This document shows positions 36,968 through 47,826 of a stretch of 64,000 nucleotides of DNA, piece after piece. The notes below the pieces were generated by a model. That model was not told where the DNA came from. It searched no databases and was given only the letters and a program-made list of their open reading frames with translations. Position numbers and translations under genes: made by a program. This DNA is from Erythroxylum novogranatense. Taxonomy: Eukaryota > Streptophyta > Magnoliopsida > Malpighiales > Erythroxylaceae. Each line of letters opens with the position of its first letter. The first letter of the stretch is position 1. Location: the NCBI GenBank assembly GCA_029891385.1, contig CM057230.1:38845858-38909857 (forward strand), written 5' to 3'.

Positions 36968-37095
36968 AGCGCCCTCGCATCTGCTCGTCGCGACGTGCGC
37001 CTTTGTTCGTCGCGACGTGCGGAAGAAACCTGCTCGTCGCGGCGTGGAATTAAACGCTCGTCGCGACGTCTAATTATTTACAGGTTGCGACGTGC
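36968..37095. repeat. CpG-rich palindromic repeats in LTR
   Basis: Five imperfect units of GCTCGTCGCGACGTGCG; the core CGTCGCGACG is a perfect 10-bp palindrome. It is GC-rich in an AT-rich LTR. Confidence 0.85.
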
Positions 37096-38224
37096 GAGCT
37101 CTGGTTCGTCTTCTCCAATTCTCCCTTTCATTTCTCTCTCTAAATTACATCCATAACCCAACTTTTTCCTTTAAAAAAATCACTCCAAAACAACTCCATA
37201 CACTATAAACTACTAATCCTTAACCTCAAATCCATCTAAAATCAATCATCCCTCAATTACCCAAATCAAAATCAAATAACCCTAAAACTCATCATCCGAA
37301 ACATATATATTCCTAAACAATTAATAACTTAATTCAATGATCAAATCAAACAACTTAGAGTATATAGAAGTAAAAACTTACTTGATTCAAGCCTTCAATC
37401 GTTCGAAAGTCACCAAAATACTCCAACCCTTAGCTTATACCACACCCATGGCAATCACCAAAACAAACCCATCATCATCTTCTCTTCACCAAGTTAAAGG
37501 GGAAATTCAAAGGCAAGGAAGGAAGCAACTTAGCAAGACAAATGGGAACAAAGCAAGCAAACAAGGAGATCACGAAGGAAGAAGAAGAAGAGAAGCAATT
37601 GGTCTTTCAAAGGGGGCAATATCGTGGAAGCAAAATTCAAAAAACTTAGGTTTTATACTATGGATTGAAAGCGAAGGGCATGTTTGGCAATTCATGTGTC
37701 ACATGCCCAATTCTTAGGGTCTAACAATCCAATTCTTATTCTAATTTCTCCCAATCTCGCAATGACTATGAATAATAAATCCTAAAATCATGACTCAAAA
37801 TTTTCCATGCCAATTGTCAATCAATTTCGGAATCGGAATCTCATTTAATCAGTCATTAAACCATTTTTCGGTCCGGATTCATTATTCTAAAAATTCCTGA
37901 AAGATTCCTATAAATCCTCAAAAATATAAAACACATAACCCTATTCTCCAATTTAAATTTTCAAACCCCTAAATTCAATTTTCATTCCAATTCTATAATC
38001 AAAACCTAATCTGCACAATTATCACCTGATTTTCCAATTTACACAATTAAGTCGAGAAATTGTCATACATGCATGTACATACATATGCTTGTGCAACAAT
38101 AATCATTTATCAACAATTAAAGAGGCAAAAATGCATGTGCAGATAAAAATATGCATGTACCCAATCCTAATCCATCCGAATTACCAATATGTCCTTCACA
38201 TCAGTAATGGGATGTTACAACTTT

Positions 38225-38515
38225 GGTGCATTTAAAGATAATTGCTTTGAGGGAGTTGAATTATAAGAGCTTATTCAAAGGCCTAAATTGGTTACAATTA
38301 TCAAACTGAAAAAAAAAAGTTCATCATTACCAATCTTGAATCTAAAGAACTTCAAAACGTACTCTCTCATCTTCAACATTTGCTTAAGGTGTTCATATTG
38401 TGTTTGCTTTATGTTGATAGGTGAGAAACATTTTCTCTTAGAAACTTGAATATTAAAATATTTTTCAATTAAGCCAAATTCTACTCTCATCTTATCACAT
38501 CTCATTATCATTGGA
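38225..38515 (-). pseudogene. LINE remnant, 5' piece
   Basis: Minus-strand 38511-38275 reads QMLKMREYVLKFFRFKIGND then ELFFF. This resembles the region between reverse transcriptase and the zf-RVT domain of plant LINEs (pattern IG(N/D)G....FW.D.W...GPL). After removal of the LTR insertions it leads directly into the zf-RVT piece at 24076-24569. Upstream LINE sequence is not recognised beyond about 38515. Confidence 0.5.
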
Positions 38516-40623
38516 ACTAAAATGACATCTTTATGATTATTTTATAACTTTTAAACTTCTCACATCAAATTATAAATTATTTAATAAATCATTATTCATT
38601 AATATGCCACTCACATGTTTTGAAGAATTAAAATTATCCTAATGTTTATATGATATGAATCAAAATGCACAAATTAATAAATATTATAAATTAAAAGAAT
38701 CAAAATTTCCTCATTTTACATTAACTATTCATATGATCTTTGATTAATATAAAATTTTTCATTCACTCTATTCATGACTAGAACTAATTTTTCTGTCTCT
38801 CTATGTAGATATAGTAAAAATAATGCCTTAACTATAAATAATGTTACATTCTATCTTATTTTTACATTAAATATATTAAAATTATTTTTGGCTCAAAGCA
38901 ATAAATAATGTTACATTCTATCTTTTTCAAAATCTCATTCTTATTCATTAGTAGTAACTTAGATAAATATACAAAACAAATAAAAAGAAAAATTATAATA
39001 ATACTATATAGGTACAATTCATAACTTATTTTGGTGTACAATATTAAGTAAAATTAACATGACAACGAAAAGTTGACATATTAATATTAACAATAAAAAT
39101 GTTTTGAAAATTACCAATCTACATTATCAATACAATAATTTAAAATTAATAAATTAAAATATTTATAATTGAATTTGAATCTAAGACAAATGGCATCACG
39201 TACAGTTGTGCTCAATCCAGAACTCGGATTCTATTAACGATTATATATATTACTGGCCAAGTGGCCAATATGTGAAGACCCAATTGGCTGCTGAAATGAT
39301 CAAAATATTTACAAGATTACCGACCAAACTAGTGGGATAATTCAAGGTCACATCATAACTTGTATCATAATCAATTACCATAATAAAATTCAAAAGCTGA
39401 TGTGATAGGGACGATGACTTCTACCCAACTTCAATTAATTAATTATAAATAAATTATATTGAGAATACTATAAATTTTTATCACATAAGATACCTTAATG
39501 TGAGCGGGTGTGATTGTGAATCGTGAAGTAGTCAAGGATTTATTGTTAATTACGATATCAATGACGTGGCAAATGACTCCAGATATTTGTTAACATTTAC
39601 TGTCTAAATATCTTTGAGATTATCGGTCTTGGATTCTTTGCTTCTCACTTCTTATCTTGTAGTCATTGTCAACTTTAAGGAACGCCAACAATCCCTCCAT
39701 TCTTTCACGCTTTTTGTTTCCGACCAGGTTTTTATTTGTCCCAGTGCTGTCTGGTACCTAGTAGATGGTAGAAGGTGATTGCTTCTGTTATGTTTTATCC
39801 GGATTAGTAACCTCTTCATTCATTCTTCCACCTTCCTTTTTCTTTGTTTGGTTAGTAATGAGACTGATCAGTTCATTCTGTTTCAACTGATCCCATGCGT
39901 GTACGACTGTGAATTTTAAAATTGTGATCCATCCTCCCGAACTTGTAATGTTATGGTCTCTAACAACGCAACCACTTTTAAATTTTGTTGTTGGGTGGTT
40001 GTCTCCTAAGCCAGGCGCCGTTTTATTCATGAGATTTTGATACATCAATTAGATAACCTTTTCTGTGACATTTTAGTGTTTTTCTTTACGTTTCTACTTC
40101 ACAATTGACTTTGTTAACAAGTGATCTGACTTAGAAATCTGGCTTCACCTTTCAGCAGTTACAACAAGTGAAGTTTCTGAAGAACATCAAGCATACTGTT
40201 TACTTGTCATTTTTCAATTTTTAGTCATTTTTTCTTGTCAATGTTTATTTATACTATGTGGTACATTAAGTTTTAAGAGGTGGATGATTATTTAAGAACT
40301 ATCAAGTGTGTCTCTTTCTTTTTCCTAGGAGTTATTCTTAGATTAGATGTGTCCTGACGCTAGGTGTGATTCCTAGACCCCTATATTTTACTTCCTCTTT
40401 CCCCTTATTTCCAGCCTTAAACACGAAGTCCCAGCAGCATCATTCTCAATTTATAGGTCCATCCTGCAACAATTAAGTTCAGAATGTTGTTTTGCCTTCT
40501 CAGTTGTCCAATGTATTAACTGGGACTAGAAATTATGTTGTATTCATCTTCTGCCAATAGTTTAGTTTTGATAACTTTGTTGATGATTTTATTGATTTAA
40601 AAATTATTCATTATCCGCAGAAA
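38516..40623 (+). promoter_or_regulatory. Intergenic and 5' region of the HIR gene
   Basis: AT-rich until about 39240, with a 24-bp word (ATAAATAATGTTACATTCTA and on) present twice near 38837 and 38903. From 39600 pyrimidine-rich text suggests a transcribed leader. The acceptor TTATCCGCAG (40611-40620) lies three bases before the ATG, so a 5' UTR intron is likely, but its donor was not fixed. No separate gene is supported here. Confidence 0.5.
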
Positions 40624-42799
40624 ATGGGACAAGTTCTAGGTTGCGTACAAGTGGACCAGGCAACTGTAGCTGTCAGAGAGAACTTTGGCAAGTTTGATGA
40701 TGTCCTTGAGCCAGGTTGTCACTGTGTACCCTGGTGTTTGGGGTGCCAAATAGCTGGTCGCCTTTCTTTACGTGTTCAGCAGCTGAATGTTCGATGTGAA
40801 ACCAAAGCCAAGGTTTCTCCCTCTTAATGTTTTATATAAAATCAGTTTAACTACTATTTTGTTGGACCATGCAAGAGTATCACAGAACTTTTCATAAATC
40901 TAAGTTCCATGCATGACAGGGTCTGATCTTTGTTTTCCATTCAGGACAATGTGTTTGTTACTGTTGTAGCATCTATTCAATACAGAGCCCTTGCAGGGAA
41001 GGCTCAAGATGCTTTCTATACACTTAGCAATACCGGAGCACAGATTCAAGCTTATGTCTTTGATGGTATGGGCACTTAGCACTTTTGCTGGAACTCTTTC
41101 TGAAGTAACTATTGTTGTATACTCTTTTGCCTTTCTTTTGGATGCCACATATACGTCAGTTTTAGTGCATCTGATTTAGTTGGAACAGTCAGATTCTAAC
41201 ATTCTTGTGTTCTAGTGTATCAACAGATCACTCTCATAATTTTGGAAATTAGGGTTCGTTCAACCTATTCATTACTCCAGTTCATTTATATTCTGAAGCA
41301 ATTAAATCGGAGTTCCTTTCATCGAGTTCCATTCTCTTTCTGGTTTCTTGTTCTTGGAGAACTTTGGTTTCCGGACAATGAAATTGATAATTTTAAGACA
41401 CCGATGTACTGTTTTCACAGACTTCAATCAGATATAAGCATTGCCTCGGACAAAAACATTAAAATTTCTCCTTTCAATAAAGGAAAAGATGAATTGGTTT
41501 AAGGTTTCTGTTTCAACAGTATGAAGTCTTTAGTGGACTGCTAATCACCATTTCTCCAGTAGCTCATGGAATTCTTTGTTATATCAAAAACAGATATATA
41601 ACATTGTTTATGTTTCTTTCTGATTCTGCAATATTGAAGAGAATTGAGTTCTTTTCTTTGGTTTGTACTTTATCAGTGTAAATAATGGCAACTGATACTT
41701 TCTTGATGATTTAGTTATTAGGGCAAGCGTTCCAAAGTTGGAACTTGATGCAGTGTTTGAACAGAAAAATGAGATTGCAAAAGCTGTGGGAGATGAACTT
41801 GAGAAGGTACAATGCAGTTCTCTGTACATGGTCTATAACTGACTGAACCACATTAATTATTTCTTCTTTATTTTCTCCTTTCTATTGTCATTATTAGGCC
41901 ATGTCTCATTATGGATATGAAATAGTCCGGACTCTTATTATAGACATTGAGCCAGATGAACATGTCAAGAAGGCAATGAATGATATTAATGCAGGTATAC
42001 ATTTTTGTTTGATATCCTGCGTTTTTACCTTTGTATACATTTTTCTTTGTTTTCCCGCATTTTTACTTTCTCCAGCTATAGTTAAGGTCGTATTACAGTA
42101 ATGTGCAATTGTCTACTGTCATATTTTTAATATATCTAGAACTATTTAACTGCTTTAGACAAATGCTTCCGAATGGATTGAATCCTATTTATTATGACAG
42201 CTTGGGTTATTGATCAGTTTCAATTGCTTACAAAAATCCATATCACTTGATTGTGGTTTACGTTGTTGTCCTATTGGTTGGTGACCTGGAGTGGAGGTTG
42301 TAGTGGTATTTGGTTGTTTGAATTCAAGAAGACAAAAGTGTAGAAACAGCCGACTTACTCTTACAATTGTGACAACAGCTGCTAGATTGAGGGTAGCCGC
42401 AAATGAGAAAGCTGAAGCAGAGAAGATTTTGCAGATCAAACGAGCAGAGGGAGATGCAGAATCAAAGTATTTGGCTGGTCTTGGTGTAGCAAGACAGCGT
42501 CAAGCCGTTGTAGATGGCCTTAGAGTCTAAGGCTTAGAGACAGTGTGTTGGGTTTCTCTATCAACGTGCCAGGAACAACTTCAAAGGATGTTATGGACAT
42601 GGTTTTAGTGACCCAGTACTTTGACGCAATGAATGAGATTGGTGCATCCTCTAAGTCTAGTTCTGTCTTCATCCCTCATGGTCCTGGAGCAGTTGGAGAC
42701 AATGCTACACAGATCAGAGATGGTCTCTTCTTCAGGTCAGCTCAACTCAGCCTTGTTGATGCCAGAAGAAATACGGAGTTGTATAATGTCAATCAATGA
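40624..42799 (+). CDS. HIR: Hypersensitive-induced-reaction (HIR) protein, SPFH/prohibitin family; frame broken in last exon
   Basis: Coding exons are 40624-40812, 40945-41065, 41715-41806, 41898-41994 and 42379-42799, with GT-AG introns and consistent phases. The protein begins [20 protein letters not shown]: Gly2 is a likely myristoylation site, with a nearby Cys as a possible palmitoylation site, typical for plant HIR proteins. The SPFH domain follows ([38 protein letters not shown]) and a helical part ([20 protein letters not shown]). HIR proteins sit at the inner face of the plasma membrane, form oligomers and take part in cell death and immune responses. In exon 5 a 14-bp insertion at 42525-42538 gives a stop after codon 216; the downstream part ([20 protein letters not shown]) continues in another frame. 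The original C-terminus would also be longer than usual. It may be a recent pseudogene or a sequence error. Confidence 0.9.
42525..42538 (+). other. 14-bp frame-breaking insertion in HIR exon 5
   Basis: GGCCTTAGA is followed by GTCTAAGGCTTAGA and then GACAGTGTG. Without the 14 bases the conserved reading GLRDSVLGF is obtained. The insert resembles an imperfect copy of the adjacent GGCCTTAGAG. Confidence 0.85.
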
Positions 42800-43374
42800 T
42801 TGCTGGGTTTCTATTAGTTCTTAGTGTCAAATCAACAGTTGCCGGGTTTCTATCGCTGCTTGTTCATAGGAATGAGATTTTTATGGAAAACGTGAGTAAA
42901 TTAAAAGTCAATCGTTGCCATTATTGCGGTGTGGTTATGCTACATTAATGTGATCTATCCTGAGGTGATACCGTGATAGTATGGAAGATCCTAATTGATC
43001 GATCCAAGTCGTCGTTTTACTAGTATTTCAATGCTTTGCAAGCATTATAGGTGGTGGACTTTCATACCTCACAGTCACAGTTCCAATCATCCAAATTTTA
43101 AGGCAAATTGAGTTATTTTCTTCTAATTCTTACGCCAAGCCTTCATACAACCGCTAAATTGCTTCCCAATTTCCATGGAAGGTATTAGTAATTAAATATA
43201 TACAAAACTAATTATGTTTAGTTCTTGTATATCTGACTAAACAAAAGTGAATTGGTGGGTCCATATACTTACCCTTTGATCTTAAATCACGATCTTGATA
43301 AAATAACTAGGTCCACAATTCCATGGATTAAGAGCATCAGTATAGAATACCTGTAAAAATTTGACGATTGACAT
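42800..43374. other. 3' flank of HIR up to the hAT element
   Basis: Contains the presumed HIR 3' UTR and AT-rich intergenic sequence. I see no further gene. The last 8 bases (43367-43374, ATTGACAT) are the left target duplication of the hAT element. Confidence 0.5.
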
Positions 43375-43419
43375 TAGGAGTGAGCATTTGGACTAATCGA
43401 GCCAAAATTGTACTGTTCG

Positions 43420-43565
43420 GGTAAAGCCCGAATTACCTAAAAAAATTTCCATCTTATCCGGCTCGAATCCGAATTTTCAGTTACCCGAAATTATCCGGCC
43501 CGAACACAAAATTCATTTACCCGAACTTACCCGGCCCGAACTTACCCGAACTTATCCGAAATTTT
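43420..43565. repeat. Left subterminal CCCGAA motif cluster of hAT
   Basis: About ten words of the form (T)TACCCGAA, CCCGAA or TTCGGGTAA in 145 bp, together with CCGGCCCGAAC. Such subterminal clusters bind hAT transposases in known elements (established for Ac); binding here is inferred. Confidence 0.75.
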
Positions 43566-44052
43566 CTTTGGTTCTCTTTCAAAAATTATACAAAATAACT
43601 AAATACTTGAATTACATTCTCATATCTCATTTGAGAGACATAAAACAAAACAAATAGTTGAATTCACTAATAATATAACCAAATATTTAAATTAACTAAC
43701 ATAATTAATCTGTTAATTAATTCTACAAAAAAAAACAGCCATGAAAAGTAGCCTAGTAAATTAAACCAGGTTTTGCCGCTGGCTTGCTGTTGCTAGCTGA
43801 TGGAGTCTGGTAAATCATGAAAGTCTTCAAACTTCAGGTAATCCAGGCTTCAAAGAAATTTGTGACAATTCTACATTAGAAGAGCATAAATTAGAGAATA
43901 AATCAATCATGCAAAAATATGACAATATATAACAAATTGAAATATTAAATAATAAAGCCATAAAAAAAAAGAAAATTGCCATTTTCCAAACGTTCTAACT
44001 CCTCCAAATCCTCCTCAATTTTGATCTCATGGCGAGTCACTGAAGCTCTAAT

Positions 44053-45964
44053 CTAATCATGTCCACATATAAGTGCTTGAACAATTCTAGGGATCAATGA
44101 GTTCCTAAATGCATCAAGAACCCTCCCTCCTATGCTAAAAGCACTCTCCGAAGACACGGTTGAGATAGGGATTGCTAAAACATCACGAGCCATCATAGCA
44201 AGGGTAGGAAATCTTGCTCCATTAATTTTCCACCTTTCAAGTATATCAAAGTTTTCACAATCCGCTTCTGCCCCTTCACCCAAATACTTATCTAATTCTG
44301 ATCGTGTATCCCAACCTCCCGTTGCACTCTTGAATTTCTTAAATTTGGATTCCATAGTCTCAAATTGTTCACTATCCTTCTCAAAATTGCTTGAAGATTG
44401 CCCTCTCTCAAATGATCGGCTAGTTTGAGGTGACAACATGTATTTGTACTCATTAAACATGGCAAGCAAGGTATCTCTCACCTTATGACACATACGTGAA
44501 ACATCCTCCCCATTATAAAGTTGCTGAAAAGCAAATTCCACATACTCTAATTTAGATCGAGGATCAAGAATAGCAGCAATATAAATGAACATATTGGCCT
44601 TCTCAATATTTCCCCAATACTTGTCAAATTTCCTTTTCATATTGCTTGCCATCAAACTCAATTCAAGATCATTGTTGTTTATCATTTGATCTAAATTACT
44701 AGCCACTGTACTTATTTCACTAAAATAAGTATTTGAAGTCACATAATAAGAGCCTGAAACTCTCAAAGCCAACTCATAAAATTGCTTCAAGAACAATGTT
44801 AATCTTCTAGTAACCTCCCAATTATTACAAGTAGGAACCCCCATATCACCCTCCATCTCACTCTTAAAACTAGGAACAAGAACTTCAAATCCCTCAAAAG
44901 CTTTTTCAAAGTTTTGGGCAACATCAAGCATCAAGTAAGTTGAATTCCATCTAGTGAAACATCTAAACACAACGACTTTTTACAATCAATCATCTCCATC
45001 ACAATTGCCTCGTTAAACCTTTTCAACCTAGCAGGAGATTGTCTAACAAACCTAACAGCAGCTCGAATTTGCATAATTGAGCTAGAAACTTCACTTAAAC
45101 CATCACCAACTACCAAATTAGTTATATGAGCAACACACCTAACATGAAAATATTCACATCGAATAACACTATTTTTCCTAGTGCTAAACCTTTTTTTCAA
45201 ATATGCAATGGCAGTATCATTCGAGCTAGCATTGTCAACTGTCATCGTTAGCACGTTATCAATGCCCCATTCAATCAAACACCTCTCAACTGTCATACCA
45301 ATGGCCTCACCCTTATGACTATCAATAGGGCAAAAGTTAATAATCCTCTTGTTCAATTTCCAATCATTATCAATAAAATGTACAGTTAAACACATATAAT
45401 TGATTCTTTACAAAGAAATCCATGTATCCGTTGTCAGACAAACCCTATGGGTGGAGTTCCTTAACAATTACTTCAACTTATTCCTCTCATTTATGTAGAG
45501 TTGGAAGCTGTCCCTAGACACAGTAAATCGGGATGTAAAAACGAACTTTGGTTGAACTTTAGACATAAAATGTCTAAAGCCTTTGTTCTCTACAATTTTG
45601 AAAGGGAGTTCGTCTACTACAATCATATACGTCAAAGCCTCCCTAGCTACATTTTGGTCAAACTTCCAAGCTGTCATAATATTTTGACTACCCCTTAGCC
45701 CTTAACTACATTAACCTCACGTTGATTAGGATCTAAGCAGGGGCTCATTGTGCAATGATTCATGTGATAATTGCATATACCTTTTTTACTTCCATCTTTA
45801 GCCACAAATGCAGTAAAATGATGCCATACCTCGGATCTTTTTGCCATAGCCTTTCGCTTTGGTGCTTGTGGAGGCCTCTCTTTTTCAGAAGCCTCTCTAG
45901 CCTCTTCATTCGGAGACTCGACATTGATTGAAATCATTAGATGATTTGACCCTCTTTCTTCCAT
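44053..45964 (-). pseudogene. hAT transposase (BED zinc finger, RNase H-like core, C-terminal dimerisation domain), broken
   Basis: The N-terminal part 45964-45695 starts at an ATG directly after an acceptor-like TTTTTAG and holds a BED-type finger (KRSEVWHHFTAFV, GICNYHMNH; one zinc Cys is His). 45677-45468 and 45395-44931 share a frame split by stops and hold ELPFKIVENKGFRHF and the DDE core with TMTVDNASSNDTAIAYLKK. 44970-44053 contains FTRWNSTYLMLD and the hAT dimerisation domain WKINGARFPTLAMMARDVLA and STVSSESAFSIGGRVLD. Two frameshifts and at least one stop interrupt it. The protein would excise and insert the element. It resembles the zinc-finger BED/RICESLEEPER group. Confidence 0.9.
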
Positions 45965-47230
45965 CTAAAAACAGGAAAAAAACAAACCCAAGTTTGAGAG
46001 TGCAACAATAAGTATCACTAAGACATACAATGCAAAGCAAACAACACATTAGATCGACAAAATTAACTTGGCTATTGTATATTGTTAATAGAGAAGTAAG
46101 TGTATTGTTAACTATTGTTAACTTCATTCTTGAGTATATCTCAAATTGAGCATGTTATAGGAACCGTAGCTCCTGAATCTCCCAGCATGAGTGAAAGGAA
46201 ATAGTGATCCTGTATTCTCATAAATACATGTTAATTGATTCTCACAGCATGAAGTTAATTGATTCTTTACAATAAGAGTGATCTTGTATTCTCACAACAT
46301 GTAAATTAGTAACCTGTAGACAATATTGAAACTTAGAAGAAGCTACGAGTATGTAATAATATAGTAACAAAAGAAATGCCAAGACAAAGAATGTTATCAC
46401 TTAACACATCTAAGAAAAATCAGATAATAAACACATTTAACACAAGATGGCTAAACAACAGATAGACTTGCATATCTAAAAGTAAACAGCGGATCTAATT
46501 ATCTAAACATAGTAACAACAAAATAAAGACATCCTTCAAAAGGAAAAAGCACAAGAACATAATTGCAGTCCACAATAATGAGTGAAAGGAAATAGAAGTA
46601 AACTTGAGACCCTAAAAAGAGGACTATATAAGCATGCAAACAAAGAAAGTGAAAATTAATAACAAACAAAGAAACAAAGTGGGTGATTTTGGATTTGGGG
46701 TTTTTACCTCAGACGTTTCCCAATGATAGAGTTCTCAACACGCAGATTCGGTGACCATCGACCTGACGTTTCTCGGTCTTCTTCAAATTATGGATCGCGG
46801 AAATGCCCTCGAGTTCCTATAAGACCGACAACAAAATATTATAAATGATTTTCATGCTAAAGGATAGAAAAGCGATTCTGACGACCACCCACTGTGGTCG
46901 CACGCACGTGGCACGCAGAAGGCACCACCGTGGATGCACGCATCACCACGGTGACCGAGGGGACGCACGCCTTGAAGGCATCACCAGGCACCAGTGACAC
47001 ACCACGCGGAAGCACGCACCGGGGACACACCAGCTGGAGGAGGCTGACCCACCAAGGGAGACGCACCACGGACCCTTGCAGAATGCGGAGCACACGCACC
47101 AACGGAGGAGGAACCGAGAAGGCAAAAGACGAATCGAGAAGGTGAGAAGACGAACGCAGAAGGCAGAGGCGAGAAGGCAGAAGGCAAAACCGAGAGGCGA
47201 GAAGAGAAGGCGAGAAGAAGAATCGAGAAG
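45965..47230 (-). other. 5' leader of the hAT transposase, with GC-rich block
   Basis: Non-coding, probably a leader exon and intron before the transposase start. 46860-47110 is GC-rich with repeated GCACGC and CACCACGG words; 47110-47230 is a purine-rich run of GAGAAGGC units. Open frames here on both strands follow from base composition. Confidence 0.5.
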
Positions 47231-47269
47231 TTAAGACTTAAGAAACCCTAATTTTAATTCAATTCAAAC

Positions 47270-47450
47270 TAATAATACTAAAGAGAAAAACTTAATTCGG
47301 ATAATCGGGTAACCCGAATTTTTTTCGGAGTTACCCATCTCAAACCGAAAATAATTCGGGTAATATTCAAACCGGCCCGATTTACCATATTTTTACCATT
47401 TTGTTACCCGAATTAATTTGAACCAGGCCAGGTAATCGAGCCGACCCGAA
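47270..47450. repeat. Right subterminal CCCGAA motif cluster of hAT
   Basis: At least seven words such as TTCGGATAATCGGGTAACCC, AATTCGGGTAA and TTACCCGAATT within 180 bp of the right end, mirroring the left cluster. Confidence 0.75.
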
Positions 47451-47465
47451 TAATGCTCACCCCTA

Positions 47466-47826
47466 ATTGACAACAAATGAATCAGCAAAAATAGGAGGAA
47501 AAAAAAATTCAGGTGTGGCTACCAACTTAACTAAATGAGAGCGTAATATTTAATTAAAAACAACGATCACCCCATTGACTAAAAAACACTCCATACGCAA
47601 GGCAATATATTTCTCATATATATACCCTTGAATTGAATTCCAAGAACAAATCGATAACTATGGTTCTCGACACCCAGCAAAAATTATTTTCTACAACAAA
47701 ACATGTGAAAATCCAACACAGGAACAGATGGAATGTTCATTCTGAAAAGGGGATAATCCATCATCCTTCAGTTATTCCTCTCTACTACTAAATCGTCCTT
47801 CCTGACACACCAAGACGTTGCGTAGT
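47466..47826 (-). other. 3' UTR and downstream flank of VDAC
   Basis: Lies between the hAT right end and the VDAC stop codon. AT-rich runs such as TTTATTTTTGTTG-like text near 47680-47700 on the minus strand would fit a polyadenylation area, but no precise site can be given. Confidence 0.4.

Larger units (their letters stand above)
35465..38219 (-). mobile_element. Solo LTR (2.76 kb) with target duplication ACTTT
   Basis: Plus-strand ends are TGTAGCGCCC and GGGATGTTACA. ACTTT flanks both sides (35460-35464 and 38220-38224). Ends and layout match the LTR of the Ty3 element at 4308-8254, so it is the same broad family. It lies 7 bp from the right end of another solo LTR. An open stretch of 126 codons at 37337-37717 is not counted as a gene. 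Confidence 0.92.
43375..47465 (-). mobile_element. hAT DNA transposon, 4.1 kb
   Basis: Terminal inverted repeats TAGGAGTGAGCATT and TAGGGGTGAGCATT (reverse complement of the right end) match at 13 of 14 bases. The 8-bp target duplication is ATTGACAT/ATTGACAA, seven of eight. Both ends have clusters of TTACCCGAA-like words. One transposase gene lies on the minus strand. The combination is typical of the hAT superfamily. Confidence 0.92.

Noticed and set aside
37337..37717. 126-codon plus-strand open frame
   Set aside because: It lies wholly within a solo LTR, has no recognisable domain and low-complexity composition. It runs against the orientation of the LTR family.
39788..40048. 86-codon minus-strand open frame upstream of HIR
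   Set aside because: No family resemblance, and it overlaps the probable HIR 5' region; likely chance.
42525..42538. The 14-bp HIR insert as a tiny intron starting GT
   Set aside because: Far below the size a plant spliceosome can use, and removing GT...AG (13 bases) does not restore the frame.
46857..47187. Overlapping open frames on both strands in the hAT leader
   Set aside because: GC-rich composition removes stop codons; no domain or codon logic was seen.
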